Positions 1-9,708 of a DNA stretch of 64,000 nt are shown here, piece by piece. Below the pieces are notes generated by a model that ran no database searches, was not told the DNA's origin, and saw nothing but the letters and a program-made list of their open reading frames with translations. The position numbers were made by a program, and so were the translations under genes. Each line of letters starts with the position of its first letter. Position 1 is the stretch's first letter. This stretch comes from Taxawa tesnikishii (nom. ined.) (Eukaryota; Ascomycota; Dothideomycetes; Dothideales), in the NCBI GenBank assembly GCA_030247885.1, contig JAPDRO010000001.1, forward strand, positions 2,232,001-2,296,000, written 5' to 3'.

Positions 1-1957
1 CCTTGACGCTCATGGCCTCGGCGAGCTTGACGAAGTCGGCATTACGCTGGTGGGTGTGGGCGAAGCGGTCGTTGTAGAAGAGAGATTGCCATTGCGTGAC
101 CATACCCTGCTCCTCGTTGTTGAGCACGATGATCTTGGCGCCGATGTTGAACTCTGCAGCGGTCGACAACTCGGTGAGGGTCATGCTGAAGGAAGCATCA
201 CCGTCAACATCAACGACGAGCTTCTCGGGGCAAGCGACCTTGGCACCGATGGCGGCTGGGAGACCGAAGCCCATGGTACCGAGACCACCAGAGGTAATCA
301 TGGAGCGTGGCTCCCGCCACCTGTAGTGCTGTGCGGTCCACATCTGGTGCTGGCCGACACCAGTGCAGATAATGGTCGACTCCTTGCGGTGTGCGGTCAG
401 GTCGGAAAGCTTGCTGATGACGGTCTGGGGCTTGATGAGGGAGTCGGGACCAGACTCCTTCTCGTACGCCCATGGAAAACGCTCCTTCCAGAAAGCGATC
501 TGAGAGAACCACTCGCTGCGGTCAGACTCAGATCTCTTCTCCACCTGAGGAAGCAGGTGGCGAAGGTTGGCGGTGACGTCACCCTCCACAGCCTCGTTGG
601 CCTGAACGACCTTGTTGATGTTCTTGGGCATGATTTCGAAGTGGACAATACCTCCACGGCCCTCAGTCGCGGCTTGGCGAGCCTGAGGGGCGAAGCGCGG
701 GACGTGGCCAGTGATACGGTCGTCGAAGCGGGCACCGAGAGCGAGAATCAAATCGGCTTCCTGCATAGCCATGTTGGCGTAGGCAGATCCGTGCATTCCC
801 AGCATGTGAAGAGCCTTGGGGTCAAGCTCGTCGAAACCTCCCAAACCTTGAAGAGTAGTAGTAACTGGAATCTGTGCCCTGTCGGAGAGCTCCCTCAAGA
901 GCTTTGGACCGTCAGGGTGACCGAGAATGCCCTGACCGGCGTAGATGACTGGCTTCTTTGCGATGTTGATAAGATGTGCTGTTCTTTGGAGAGTACCCTC
1001 AAGCTGCCTCCTGCTAAGATCGCGCGCTGCGAGGGTAGCTGCGCTTGGGTGGGTTGGGAGAGTGCTGGATACCGGGATGGGTCTGTTGAGGGTGGCGCCA
1101 GTGACGTCCTTGGGCAGATCGACGAGAACTGGACCAGGCCTGCCAGACATTGCGATCTCGAACGCCTCGTTTATCCGCCTCGGAAGCTCAGCAATATTCT
1201 TGACCATGACGTTCCACTTTGTGCATGCTCTTGAAATTCCAACAATATCTGCCTCTTGGAAAGCGTCGGATCCGATTGCCGTAGTTGGGACCTGCCCGCA
1301 GAATACGACCATTGGTGTACCGTCCATCAGAGCGTCCTGCATGGGAGTAATGACGTTGGTTGCGCCAGGGCCAGAGGTGACGAGAACAACACCGACTTTA
1401 CCGGAAGCGCGAGCGTAACCTTCGGCCATGTGGCCTGCTCCCTGCTCGTGGCGCGGAAGGATGAAGTCGAAGTTCTTGGAGTTGTAAATAGCATCGAACA
1501 CGGGAAGAATGGCACCGCCAGGGTAGCCGACTGTGTCACCGGTCAGTCTTTTGTTCGTTGAGAGGGGTGGGATTGGGAAAGACTCACAGACGTGCTTGAC
1601 GCCATGCCTGAGCATCATCTCGTGGAAAATCTGGCCACCGTTCATGCCCACGAAAGAATGATCCATTTCGGGCTGGCGGAAAGGCTGAAGCGGTGAGATG
1701 TCGTTGTATCTTTGGGCATCTTGCCTGTTGAAGGCTGGGCTGGGCACAGCTCTCGCCGGTGCTCCCTGTGCAGCAGCCATGGAGGCGGACTGCTCCTTCT
1801 TCGTCGACTCGGAGACGTTCCTCTGCTGTTGGTGCGATTTTTGGATCTGGGAAGTCTTGCGGTACGGCGAGACGGCTGCGGGAGCTGGGGTGGTGGAGAA
1901 GCGGCGTGCGCGTGGGAGGCATTGGAGCGCCCTCCTCGGCGCTTGAGCTTGCATCAT
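1..1957 (-). CDS. ILV2: Acetolactate (acetohydroxyacid) synthase catalytic subunit, mitochondrial, partial
   Basis: Catalyses the first common step of valine, leucine and isoleucine synthesis (ThDP- and FAD-dependent condensation of pyruvate) in mitochondria. The start is the double ATG at 1957. The N-terminus is Arg-rich with RRFSTTPAPA, fitting a mitochondrial presequence. One 57-nt intron (1531-1587) splits HV from FGYPGGAILPVFDAI. Then come RHEQGAGHMAEGYA, with the ThDP-activating Glu, the TSGPGATN loop, the FAD-region segment QGLGGFDELDP, and the metal/ThDP motif GDASFSMTLTELSTAAEFN followed by NNEEQGMV. The frame is open throughout. The C-terminus, including the end of the ThDP domain, lies beyond base 1. 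A 394-aa reading frame on the opposite strand is an antisense shadow. The 5' leader (about 2020-2060) is a GGA/GAG purine tract on the plus strand, so CT-rich in the transcript sense, a common fungal promoter feature. Confidence 0.97.
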   Translation of the reverse strand, partial: MMQAQAPRRALQCLPRARRFSTTPAPAAVSPYRKTSQIQKSHQQQRNVSESTKKEQSASMAAAQGAPARAVPSPAFNRQDAQRYNDISPLQPFRQPEMDHSFVGMNGGQIFHEMMLRHGVKHVCESFPIPPLSTNKRLTGDTVGYPGGAILPVFDAIYNSKNFDFILPRHEQGAGHMAEGYARASGKVGVVLVTSGPGATNVITPMQDALMDGTPMVVFCGQVPTTAIGSDAFQEADIVGISRACTKWNVMVKNIAELPRRINEAFEIAMSGRPGPVLVDLPKDVTGATLNRPIPVSSTLPTHPSAATLAARDLSRRQLEGTLQRTAHLINIAKKPVIYAGQGILGHPDGPKLLRELSDRAQIPVTTTLQGLGGFDELDPKALHMLGMHGSAYANMAMQEADLILALGARFDDRITGHVPRFAPQARQAATEGRGGIVHFEIMPKNINKVVQANEAVEGDVTANLRHLLPQVEKRSESDRSEWFSQIAFWKERFPWAYEKESGPDSLIKPQTVISKLSDLTAHRKESTIICTGVGQHQMWTAQHYRWREPRSMITSGGLGTMGFGLPAAIGAKVACPEKLVVDVDGDASFSMTLTELSTAAEFNIGAKIIVLNNEEQGMVTQWQSLFYNDRFAHTHQRNADFVKLAEAMSVK

Positions 1958-2559
1958 GGTGGCACTAAGAGACGTGAAGTCAATTGGGTATCTCAAGAAA
2001 CGAAACGAGCAGCAAGAGACGTCGGAGGAGGAGGAGGAGGAAGAGGAGGAGGAAGAGTGTTAATCTGGTAGGAGGAAAAGGTGGATGAGGGATTGAGTCA
2101 CACACGAGGGATTGGTTGCTCATATTATTCCAAGAGTCCGCCACGCAAAATCTGGAAGTGTCTGCCGGCTGCAGGGCACTGAGCAGTTAGGCCGGGATCG
2201 GCGCTGTTGCCATGTCATTGGCCACTTCGACCCGCCAAGAAAGTGGGGTAGTCCCGCATTCTTCCTCGCGTTTCCGTTCATCCTCGCCCGGGCCTCTCCT
2301 GATTCCAGCGACATGACCAGCGCAGCAGCGCATGTCGACATTAGATGCGCGTCGCCTGTCCCGATACTCGATGGCAGCAACGCGGATTCTACAGGCTACG
2401 GCCTGGGCGTCCCTATATCTACATAGCTGTTGCCTCGACGCGCAACAGCAGTCGCTCAGCCAGATCGATGGCCTGTTGAGATTGACGTGTTTTGACCTGT
2501 TGTAGCCGGATGGCCTTCTTTCTCTCAGACCGTCATGGTTTCTTCGACAGCTCATTGAT
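1958..2559. other. Intergenic: ILV2 promoter and ORC6 3' flank
   Basis: Holds the ILV2 upstream region, with a (GGA/GAG)n purine tract at about 2020-2060, and the 3' flank of ORC6. Short reading frames here overlap on both strands and show no recognisable domain, so I call no gene. Confidence 0.6.
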
Positions 2560-3979
2560 TCATGCAACCATAACATCCTCCTCGTGCACCACATCTCCTT
2601 CCTTCTCCAACCGTTCAATGCGATCACGCACACTCTTCTCCCATTCCTTGTAGTCTGCCCTTCGGTCGTCGCTTAGCCAGTCGAATGCGTCCTGGAACAT
2701 GGTGCCTAAGCCAGCCTTCAACCCTGCCGCACTCTCCCAACCATCATCTTTCCAAGCGCGTTTCTCCTTCCGACGCAGAGGCGTCTTCGCCGCTTTCTTT
2801 CTGCTCGGCGTCATTGGCTCTTCCGCCTCCCCACCGTCTCCTCCACCTACATTCCGTTCTGAACCGTCCTGCCCCTCGTCGACTTCAGCGTCCCCAACGA
2901 TCCTCCAATCCCTGGTCACGGTCCAGATGTCCCTAGGTGCGTCGTCCAACCACCCAAGCTCAAGCCACTTCTCCGCCATAACGGCATCCATAAACTCGTT
3001 GATGGAGGACATCAACTCCTCGTCTGTCGGCACGCGACCCTCTGGCAGCTGCCGCAGCGCTTCGATGGTGCTCGCGCGCCATATTCCGATATCGGTTTGG
3101 GTGACTGGGCGGTCGATGAGGCGGGAGACGACGTAGAGATAGAGAACCGCCAACAAAGCTGGCACACGCGCCGGTGTGATTGTACGGTCCCGATGGGCGC
3201 GTTTCGCTGGAGGTAGGTTGGACTCTGAAACGGGAGCGGGAGCGGGAGCCGAGGGGGTGACCGAGAGGCTGCTCCTCGTTTCATACCCAGCTGTGCCGAA
3301 CTGAATTCTGCTGCAGAGGCGTTGGGTCTGTAGCCTCGTAATCGAAGCACACTTTCCGCGCCAGCAAAGACGTAGGGGTTGCGGATGGAGTTCCGAAATG
3401 TTTGCATATATGCCTCGCCATGGGCATGGTGAAAGCAGGCATTGTATGATCTAATATTGCATGTGTTGAACCACCTCTTGCCATCATTGCGTCGCCGGCT
3501 GCTTTGGGTGTTTTGTGCGTTGGGGTCCCCATCTCACGCGCTGTTCCTGCCCCTGCTTTTGTCGTAGATCTCGGAGTCTTGCTCGGTGTGTTCGCCGTGT
3601 TCTCTATCTTCCTTGGAGTCATTCCTGCGTCTACTCTTCCACTGCCTTTCTCCTCCCCCAATGCATCTCTTTTTCTGCTCGTCCTTGGTGTCGTCGGGGC
3701 TTTCAACACTCCATCCAAAAACGTGTATAATCTTTTGTACACCCGTGGCGGACATGGCGGTCTTGCCTTTCCAACTTCGAGCCCCAGACGTTGTCGCAAG
3801 CGCTCCACGGCTAGGTGTGCGCAGGCATATGTACGGCCAATTTCCTCGTCGGGCTTTAGTGTGCCGGCTTGTGTGCGCGATTGGGCGAGCAGTGAGGATG
3901 CATAGGAGAGAAGCTCAGGCGGAAGGATGTTGAGTGTCGGTATGAGAGTGACCAATGCGGATTCCAAGGCGCTGCTCAT
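2560..3979 (-). CDS. ORC6: Origin recognition complex subunit 6 (single-base frameshift in the assembly)
   Basis: Smallest subunit of the six-protein origin recognition complex that loads the MCM helicase; nuclear and essential in yeasts. The start is ATG 3979 (MSSALESALVTLIPTLNILP). The N-terminal cyclin-like fold is followed by a linker rich in TP and K/R (TPRTSRKR, NTPSKTPRSTTK), with likely CDK-type S/TP sites. The conserved stretch MPMARHICKHFGTPSATP then runs into YVFAGAESVL only after a one-base frame change in the C run at 3375-3378. A 62-nt intron (3225-3286, GTATGA to TTTCAG) leads to the C-terminal block PALLAVLYLYVVSRL and an acidic tail. With one base restored the product is 452 aa, a normal length for fungal ORC6. 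A poor alternative is a 61-nt intron that restores frame but deletes the conserved block. I favour a sequencing deletion. Confidence 0.88.
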
Positions 3980-4274
3980 TGCTATGGGTATGAGCCTGTA
4001 TCACTGCAGAACCTTCCTGTCGTGATTGGTGTTGGCTACGTTCTACGGTCGTGCTCCTTGTCTGTGGAGAGATGGATTAATCGGATGACGCGTGTTGACG
4101 CGGTGTCACGCGTTCCAACTAAATTGAGCTTCACTTTGGCTGATTGGTCAACCTGATTGCCTGACTTGGTTAGCATTGCGGGTTGTCGAATTAATAATGC
4201 ATCTGGGCGACCAGTATCATTTAAATTCGCCTTGACAGCAGCAGGTTTCCAGCTTTCTTAGTCCAAATAAGCAG

Positions 4275-5006
4275 ATGAGTGTTTTCCGTTTCGTCATGAG
4301 TCGCGTCCAAGTGGATGAGGATTGCTGGTATGGTGTCCAGGATGTTCGCAAGAGGAAGCAAATACAAGACAGACTAGCGCAGCGAGCTCGTCGCAGGAGG
4401 CTACGGGAAGCCAGAGAGAAGGCAAACAATCACGAGATCACCAATCCACGTACTGAACCCTCATTCCCTTCAAGAAGATTGACAGAAGAGGGTGCCGATG
4501 ACCTATTCAGTAGAGACCATACCCGTGAGCCGCGAATTGATGGCATCGCAAAGGGTTACAGCTCAACCACATCAAGCACGGGAGCACTCTCAACCCCTAC
4601 AGCAGCCCACCATTCATCTCCACTGGTAGTAGACTCATACTTTCTCTCGGACCCCGCTTTATCTATTTGTAGCGCCCTCTGCAGGAACGGCGCCATTATT
4701 GGCATGCTTGAATGTGTCACCGTTCCAGCAACGACTCCAACATTGCCGAGCAGCGTTCCGCAACCACTTCAACCAACCATACTGCAGCTCACGACCCTGC
4801 ATATTCCGTGGATCGACCGGTTCCCTTTTCCGCGATTCCGGGATAACATGATTACCTTGCATGCGCTCGTGGACCAAGGCGATTTTCTCCGCGATCTTTT
4901 CTGTACGAGGAGCTTCATGCTCAAGACCGGTGGTAGCAGCTGGGATCCTGGTTCTTGGATGATTGGACGCGAGTTCAACGAGACTTGGGGCTATCTGTTT
5001 TGCTGA
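4275..5006 (+). CDS. bZIP-like transcription factor with DUF3425 domain
   Basis: 243 aa, single exon from ATG 4275. Near residues 25-50 lies a bZIP-type basic region, RKRKQIQDRLAQRARRRRLR, giving nuclear localisation and DNA contact. The heptad leucines after it are poor, as is usual for the fungal DUF3425 (DUF3425/bZIP) group. The C-terminal half carries the DUF3425 signature HIPWIDRFPFPRFRDNMI and ends near WDPGSWMIGREFNETWGYLFC. Members are putative regulators with little functional work behind them. It converges with the alpha/beta hydrolase gene, their stops lying about 80 bp apart. Target genes cannot be told from the sequence. The start could lie in an unseen upstream exon, because the family often has longer N-termini. 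Confidence 0.8.
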   Translation: MSVFRFVMSRVQVDEDCWYGVQDVRKRKQIQDRLAQRARRRRLREAREKANNHEITNPRTEPSFPSRRLTEEGADDLFSRDHTREPRIDGIAKGYSSTTSSTGALSTPTAAHHSSPLVVDSYFLSDPALSICSALCRNGAIIGMLECVTVPATTPTLPSSVPQPLQPTILQLTTLHIPWIDRFPFPRFRDNMITLHALVDQGDFLRDLFCTRSFMLKTGGSSWDPGSWMIGREFNETWGYLFC

Positions 5007-5087
5007 CCATCTCTTGCAAAACTGCTCTGAACCATAGAGTCTACCTCAGGGGACATAGAGTCAAACGGATCGCCCTCTCTTTGAAGA

Positions 5088-5967
5088 CTATATCTCCTCC
5101 CCGACCGCCCTCCTGATGATTTTGACCAAATTCTCCGGCTGGCTGATATTCGGGCAATGTCCGCTCTTAATCGTATGCACATCAACCTCTTTGCCACTCT
5201 CGTTGCTCATCATATCGATGACCGCCTGCTGCACTTGCGGGGTACCGTTTGATCCTCCTCGCAGAAAATGTACGACACCGGAATTGTCTTGTATGCAGCA
5301 TACGTGAGCTTGCTAGCGAAGCTGGCGATGGAGTGATGACCGAACTGCTTCGCCAACTCAATGCCCTGGGCGCGATCTACATCCGAGAAGGTCGTTTCCG
5401 CGCAGCCTTCAACAGGATCCATGTACATGAAATCGCCCTGTTGTTAGCATTAGTCTGGCGCGCCAAAATCGCCATCTCAACCACTTCCAACCGAGAAACA
5501 GAGAAAACGCGGGACGAAACCTGAAGTTGAGCGAAAGAGGCACTTACATCAACCTTGATGAACGGCACGTTGATCGCTCCCATCACATCCGTCAGCGCCT
5601 CTCCCTCTTTCACAACCGGACTGGCCAGATACACAATCCTGACGATTCCTCCCTTCTTGCCTTGCTTCTTCCTCTCTTCCATCCACAGTCCCTTCGCACA
5701 TTCCGACGCTGGGTTGCCACCATACGAGTGCGCAAACAACACTACCTCCTTCCCTGCCTCGACCAACTTTTCCGCCAACCCGTGGAAATGTGCCGCATCA
5801 TCGGCCAGGGTGGCGGGCTGCTGCGGAGTGCGACGCGAAGCTGAGGGAAGGTCGGATGCGAAGGCCGTGTATCCGGCGTTGGTGAGACGGTCGATTATGC
5901 CATCATAGAATTTCCCGAACGAGAAGGAGCCGGGGACTATGAGGATTGTGGGTTTGGCGTTTGCCAT
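5088..5967 (-). CDS. Alpha/beta hydrolase (AB hydrolase-1 type), one-base frameshift
   Basis: Small soluble hydrolase of the group often annotated as salicylate-esterase-like or plain alpha/beta hydrolase. ATG 5967 gives MANAKPTILIVPGSFSFGKF. The oxyanion strand ILIVPGSF and the nucleophile elbow FAHSYGG (Ser in GHSxG-like context) are visible, as are a late acid in CEEDQTVP and a terminal His in SGHCPNI. A 110-nt intron (5438-5547) separates FIKVD from GDFMYMDPVEG. In the C run at 5239-5242 the frame breaks. One added base restores EEDQTVPPQVQQAVIDMM to the stop at 5088 (256 aa, normal size). Without it the protein ends early and loses the catalytic His. The substrate is unknown. Confidence 0.85.
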
Positions 5968-6436
5968 TTTTCGAGAATTACTGTAAGGGCGGGGTATCAC
6001 TGCGCTGGAGTTCTAGCTGTATGTGATTCGACCGCAGGGTAACAGTGATATTGGGGACATTGGGGACATGGTTAATATATCAATTCCTCCTGTCCCCTCA
6101 TTCAGTCATACTACTGTTCCTCCTGCTTAGAAATTGAGTTACTATGGCCAATACCAGAGCAAACCATTAGGCTTCCAGTATCTCCGCTCCCTGTCAAGGA
6201 AGAGGTCTGCTCCGCCATTGTTCCTTCACGCACGCTTGGCCAGGTCAGAAATGGGGCTGAAGTGTCAGAAAGTGGCCAAGGCGTCAGAAAGTAGACTTGA
6301 TCTGATCGTTTCATAACTCTATTCCCCAGCCGAGGATTATCAAGCGGGGTATGGATACAGAATACATGCCACCGACACAACTCAACCATTCTACACGAAT
6401 GCAAATGAACAACCCCAATGTGACAATCCAGACATC

Positions 6437-7083
6437 ATGGCCGATGTTAAGAGCTACCGACTCCCTCCACAGCGCTAATCCCCAATTCACCCTATCCTCT
6501 CCTCCATTACCCCGGACTTTTGTCGAAAGGAACTACATGCTCCGCAGCCGACATCCACAAAACATTCGCCAGCAACGGATGGCAAACACAATGGATCTTC
6601 CGGTACGGCTCAAGCCAGCGCTCACACTACCATTCCCGGACGCATGAGTGCATGGCCGTTCTCTCCGGGAGTGCCACGATCCGTTTCGGGGTCGCAGACA
6701 CGGTGTCCGACCTCTCCGAGAACACGCACGGAAACGGAAGGGAGGAAGGCGGAGTCGAGCTACAGGCGCGGGCGGGCGACGTGTTCATCCTGCCCGCCGG
6801 CGTTGCGCACAAGACGTTCGATACCAGGCCCGAGGAGCCTTTGGAGCTGCTGACGCCGGGTGACGGACACCATGTTGCCGCGGGAGACCTCGCGCAAGCG
6901 CTGGAGCGTGTGGAGTTGTCGGGATTCACGATGATCGGTGCGTATCCGAGAGACGGTGTCTGGGATTTCGCTACAGGCGGCGAGCACCAAGATGATTATG
7001 AAAGTGTCTGGGCCGTCCCGAAGCCAGAGAATGATCCTGTCTTGGGCCAGGCGCAAGAAGGTCTTTGCGGTCTGTGGCAATAG
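6437..7083 (+). CDS. YjlB-type cupin protein, one-base frameshift near the start
   Basis: A single-domain cupin (beta-barrel metal protein) of the YjlB-like group, whose biochemical role is unknown. ATG 6437 opens MADVKSYRLPP and then meets a stop after losing one base near 6468-6470. With one A restored it continues TALIPNSPYPLLHYPGLL, then SNGWQTQWIFRYG, the first cupin motif SHYHSRTHECMAVLSG (His/His/Glu ligands) and the second motif AGDVFILPAGVAHKTF, ending GFTMIGAYPRDGVWDF and PENDPVLG. That gives 215 aa. The second half alone could only begin at a non-ATG codon, which is why I place the start upstream. It stands alone on its strand between two minus-strand genes. Confidence 0.83.
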
Positions 7084-7495
7084 AGCGTTTTAGTCGGCTA
7101 CTGTGCAGCAGGAGATCAGGACGAAGGGCACTACGAGCAACGATTTCAATAGTCTGACACCAGTAACGAAATTCCCTCGACTACGCTTCAATTAACGATA
7201 CCAGTCCGCTACACTCCTCGAGGGGGTTCACTACATATCGTGTGACTCGCCGTGGTTAGGAGTGTAAGTAAACTCTCGTATACAGATTAGGATACGTCCG
7301 GGCTACGCTCAACATTACTTCTTTTGAAGGAGTGACACCGACTTCAACACCGGCAGATGCAAACAAGATCCGAAAGAACAAGCACCGTCACTATGCCCTC
7401 TCCCAAACACATCCAAGCAATTGTGCCAATTCCCGATTCCCAACTGCGCCCGTACTTCCCCATGCAACCCCCATGAACACTCCTCGTGATAGCAT
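7084..7495. other. Intergenic, convergent 3' ends
   Basis: Lies between the stops of the YjlB-type cupin and the small secreted protein. I see no gene, RNA or repeat in it. Confidence 0.6.
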
Positions 7496-8106
7496 CTAAG
7501 GCTGCTGCGGCTTGTCGAGAGCCATGATGTTGTAAGCAACACAGCCATCGTCCTCCTGCGCAGTAACATTTATAACAACCGTCTGCTCGCCCGTGTAGTT
7601 GTTCATGCACAAGTGCCACCCAATCGGGTTCCCATTAACAGCAAGGAGGGTGTCGTTCCACAGCCCGAAGCTGCCCTCACCACCAGGGTAGAGCTGGCTC
7701 AACACCAAGGGCGCATGATCATACTGATCCAAGCTCGTCCAGGCCTGCTGGCCCGCCTGTCCGCCGGGGAAGTCGCCCGCGGAGTAGGTCATGTCGACGG
7801 TCAGACGGCCGTTGGTGAGGTAGAAGGCGTCCTGTTGGCCGAAGCTGAGCGCGTTGTGAGGGATGCCGATGCGGCCGAGTTCGCTCCAGTTCTTGTCGCC
7901 GAAGCGGTTGAGGAAGTAGAGGGGTGCGATTCGCGAAGGTCGGTGGGGCTGGAGGAGGTCTTCTTGCCCGACAAGGTCGCATAGAGGTATATTGGACCGG
8001 GCTCCTGGACGACTACGCCGGCGGAAGGGTCACCAATGACGGGGGCGGCGGAGACTGAGGCGGCGGCAAATGCTGCGGAGAGGAAAGCGAGGACAGTGGA
8101 AACCAT
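7496..8106 (-). CDS. Small secreted protein of unknown function, one-base frameshift
   Basis: ATG 8106 gives a clear signal peptide, MVSTVLAFLSAAFAAASVSA, with a likely cut after Ala-Pro-rich AAP. The N-terminal part (EPGPIYLYATLSG) and the C-terminal part (WSELGRIGIPHNALSFGQQ, DAFYLTNGRLTVDMTYSA, NNYTGEQTVVINVTAQED) are in different frames. They join if one base is restored between about 7920 and 7985, giving 203 aa. Visible traits are N-glycosylation sequons (NNYT, NVTA), two Cys (HLCMNN and DDGCVAY) that could pair, and a Gln/Pro end. The layout resembles fungal wall-associated or effector-like proteins of about 200 aa, but I recognise no named family. The divergent neighbour is GDE1, 1.6 kb away. 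Confidence 0.7.
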
Positions 8107-9708
8107 TGTTGTTGATACGAGAGTTTGACTATGGATGGTGTTTGTAGGGATGTTCCTAAGAAGAAAAGATGCAGATGTATATTCGAGAAGGGTGAGTTAT
8201 CGTGCGATTGGTGTTCTCGAGTGGCGATGATGCTGGTTTGGTGCCTTGATCGCTCGTGGACGACGTACTTCTTGTATGGACGGAACGCACCTACCTTCAC
8301 GAACCTCTCGTATATATTACCTTTCGCGTTGCATCTCTGTGTCGGTCTGTGTGCCATTCCAGGATATTTTCGGTATATGGGTATTGAGGCGGTGCTGAAG
8401 ATGACCATTTCGGCTTCTGCTGCGCTGATTCTGCAGCAGCTGACCGAAGACAATGCTACGCTGGGTTTCATGTCAGCACTCTACCTGTCCGACAGTAATC
8501 TGTTCCTGTGAGCAAACCATCCCTTGCGAAACAGATTGTAGTAATCAGACACCTCGCCACGGGTGTGTTGCTTTTCGTGTAGTGCTGTGTTGTTCTCTCA
8601 GATTGACTCCTCTTGCAGAAGGTTATCAGAGTAGAGGCTTGCTCGGCAGCAGTTCATATACTCTTACACACAAGTCACGTTGTATAGGTGTATGCGCGTA
8701 ACTTTTGGTGCTATGGCGTATCGGCAGGCCGCAGCGAGTGTCTGTTCGATGGTCTCCTGCCCTTGTTGATGCCGCTGCTTTACATTGCATGCTTCTTCTC
8801 GCTCGAGTGTGCAAGGACAACCGCTTACACGATGGCAAAGCAGTATCGTCAGACGACTCAGCCACGCTATGTTCTGTTCCTGCGCTTACCGGATGGAGGC
8901 AGTAGTTGACCGACCGGCAGCCGACAACACGGACGAACGACGCTGAATTTGTATATGGAGTCGCTACACTTCAGCATGCCTTGCCGCGTGCGTGGCTAGT
9001 GACGTTGTTAGACGGTTCCAAGTCAATGCCGTTTTCCTTTCCTGCGTTGCGTCCCGTGGTTATTGTTCCGCAGGGGAGTCCTGTTTGGTGGCACAAGTGT
9101 GTTGTTTCGAGCCGCTCGAGCCGTCCGCCCACAGCCCCACGCTCTGCAAAGACGTCAAAGGCGCAATTGGCGCGGCATGTGAAGTTGCAAAAATCTCAAC
9201 CACAATCGACCTCTGAGCCGCGCTACTCCTTTCACTCCCTTCCCTGGACACGACAGGCATGGAAAGACCAAACACGGTTAGAGTGTTAAATACACGCCTA
9301 TAACTTGCGCTATTTCCCCAGGAAAGTGGACCCTGGCGACAAGCATAGATGAGTAACTACACCAAAGCCGTCCGCTGGACCTATTAGATTGCATAGACGA
9401 GCCACGAACCCCGTAAAACGTCTTCACTCGCTCTCCTCCACGGTGCACGATTGCGCCTCCCCGTCGAGGTGCCAGAAGACCCCTTAATCCCTTCGTGCAC
9501 TGATCAAGAACGGATGGCTCATGCGCCTCTTTTGTCCCATCAGTTGTCCTTTGTCTGTCCCAAGTCCACCGTCCGTCTGCGTGGCCTTGGCCGGCGCGAG
9601 CTGTCTAGTCGCCGCATCAAGACCTTCTCGTCCCGGTTGTAGCCAGGGATCAACTGTTTCCAAGCCATTGAATCGACGTTGTAAATACACAGGAGCAAGG
9701 AAGACAAG
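8107..9708. other. Intergenic region, no gene seen
   Basis: A 1.6-kb gap between two divergent starts (secreted protein and GDE1). Reading frames up to 128 codons occur on both strands but overlap one another, lack family motifs and do not splice into anything convincing. It probably contains two promoters and a long GDE1 leader. Confidence 0.55.

Noticed and set aside
50-1234. A 394-codon open frame on the plus strand.
   Set aside because: It is the exact antisense of ILV2, whose own frame gives a complete match to the family; the plus-strand translation has no domain.
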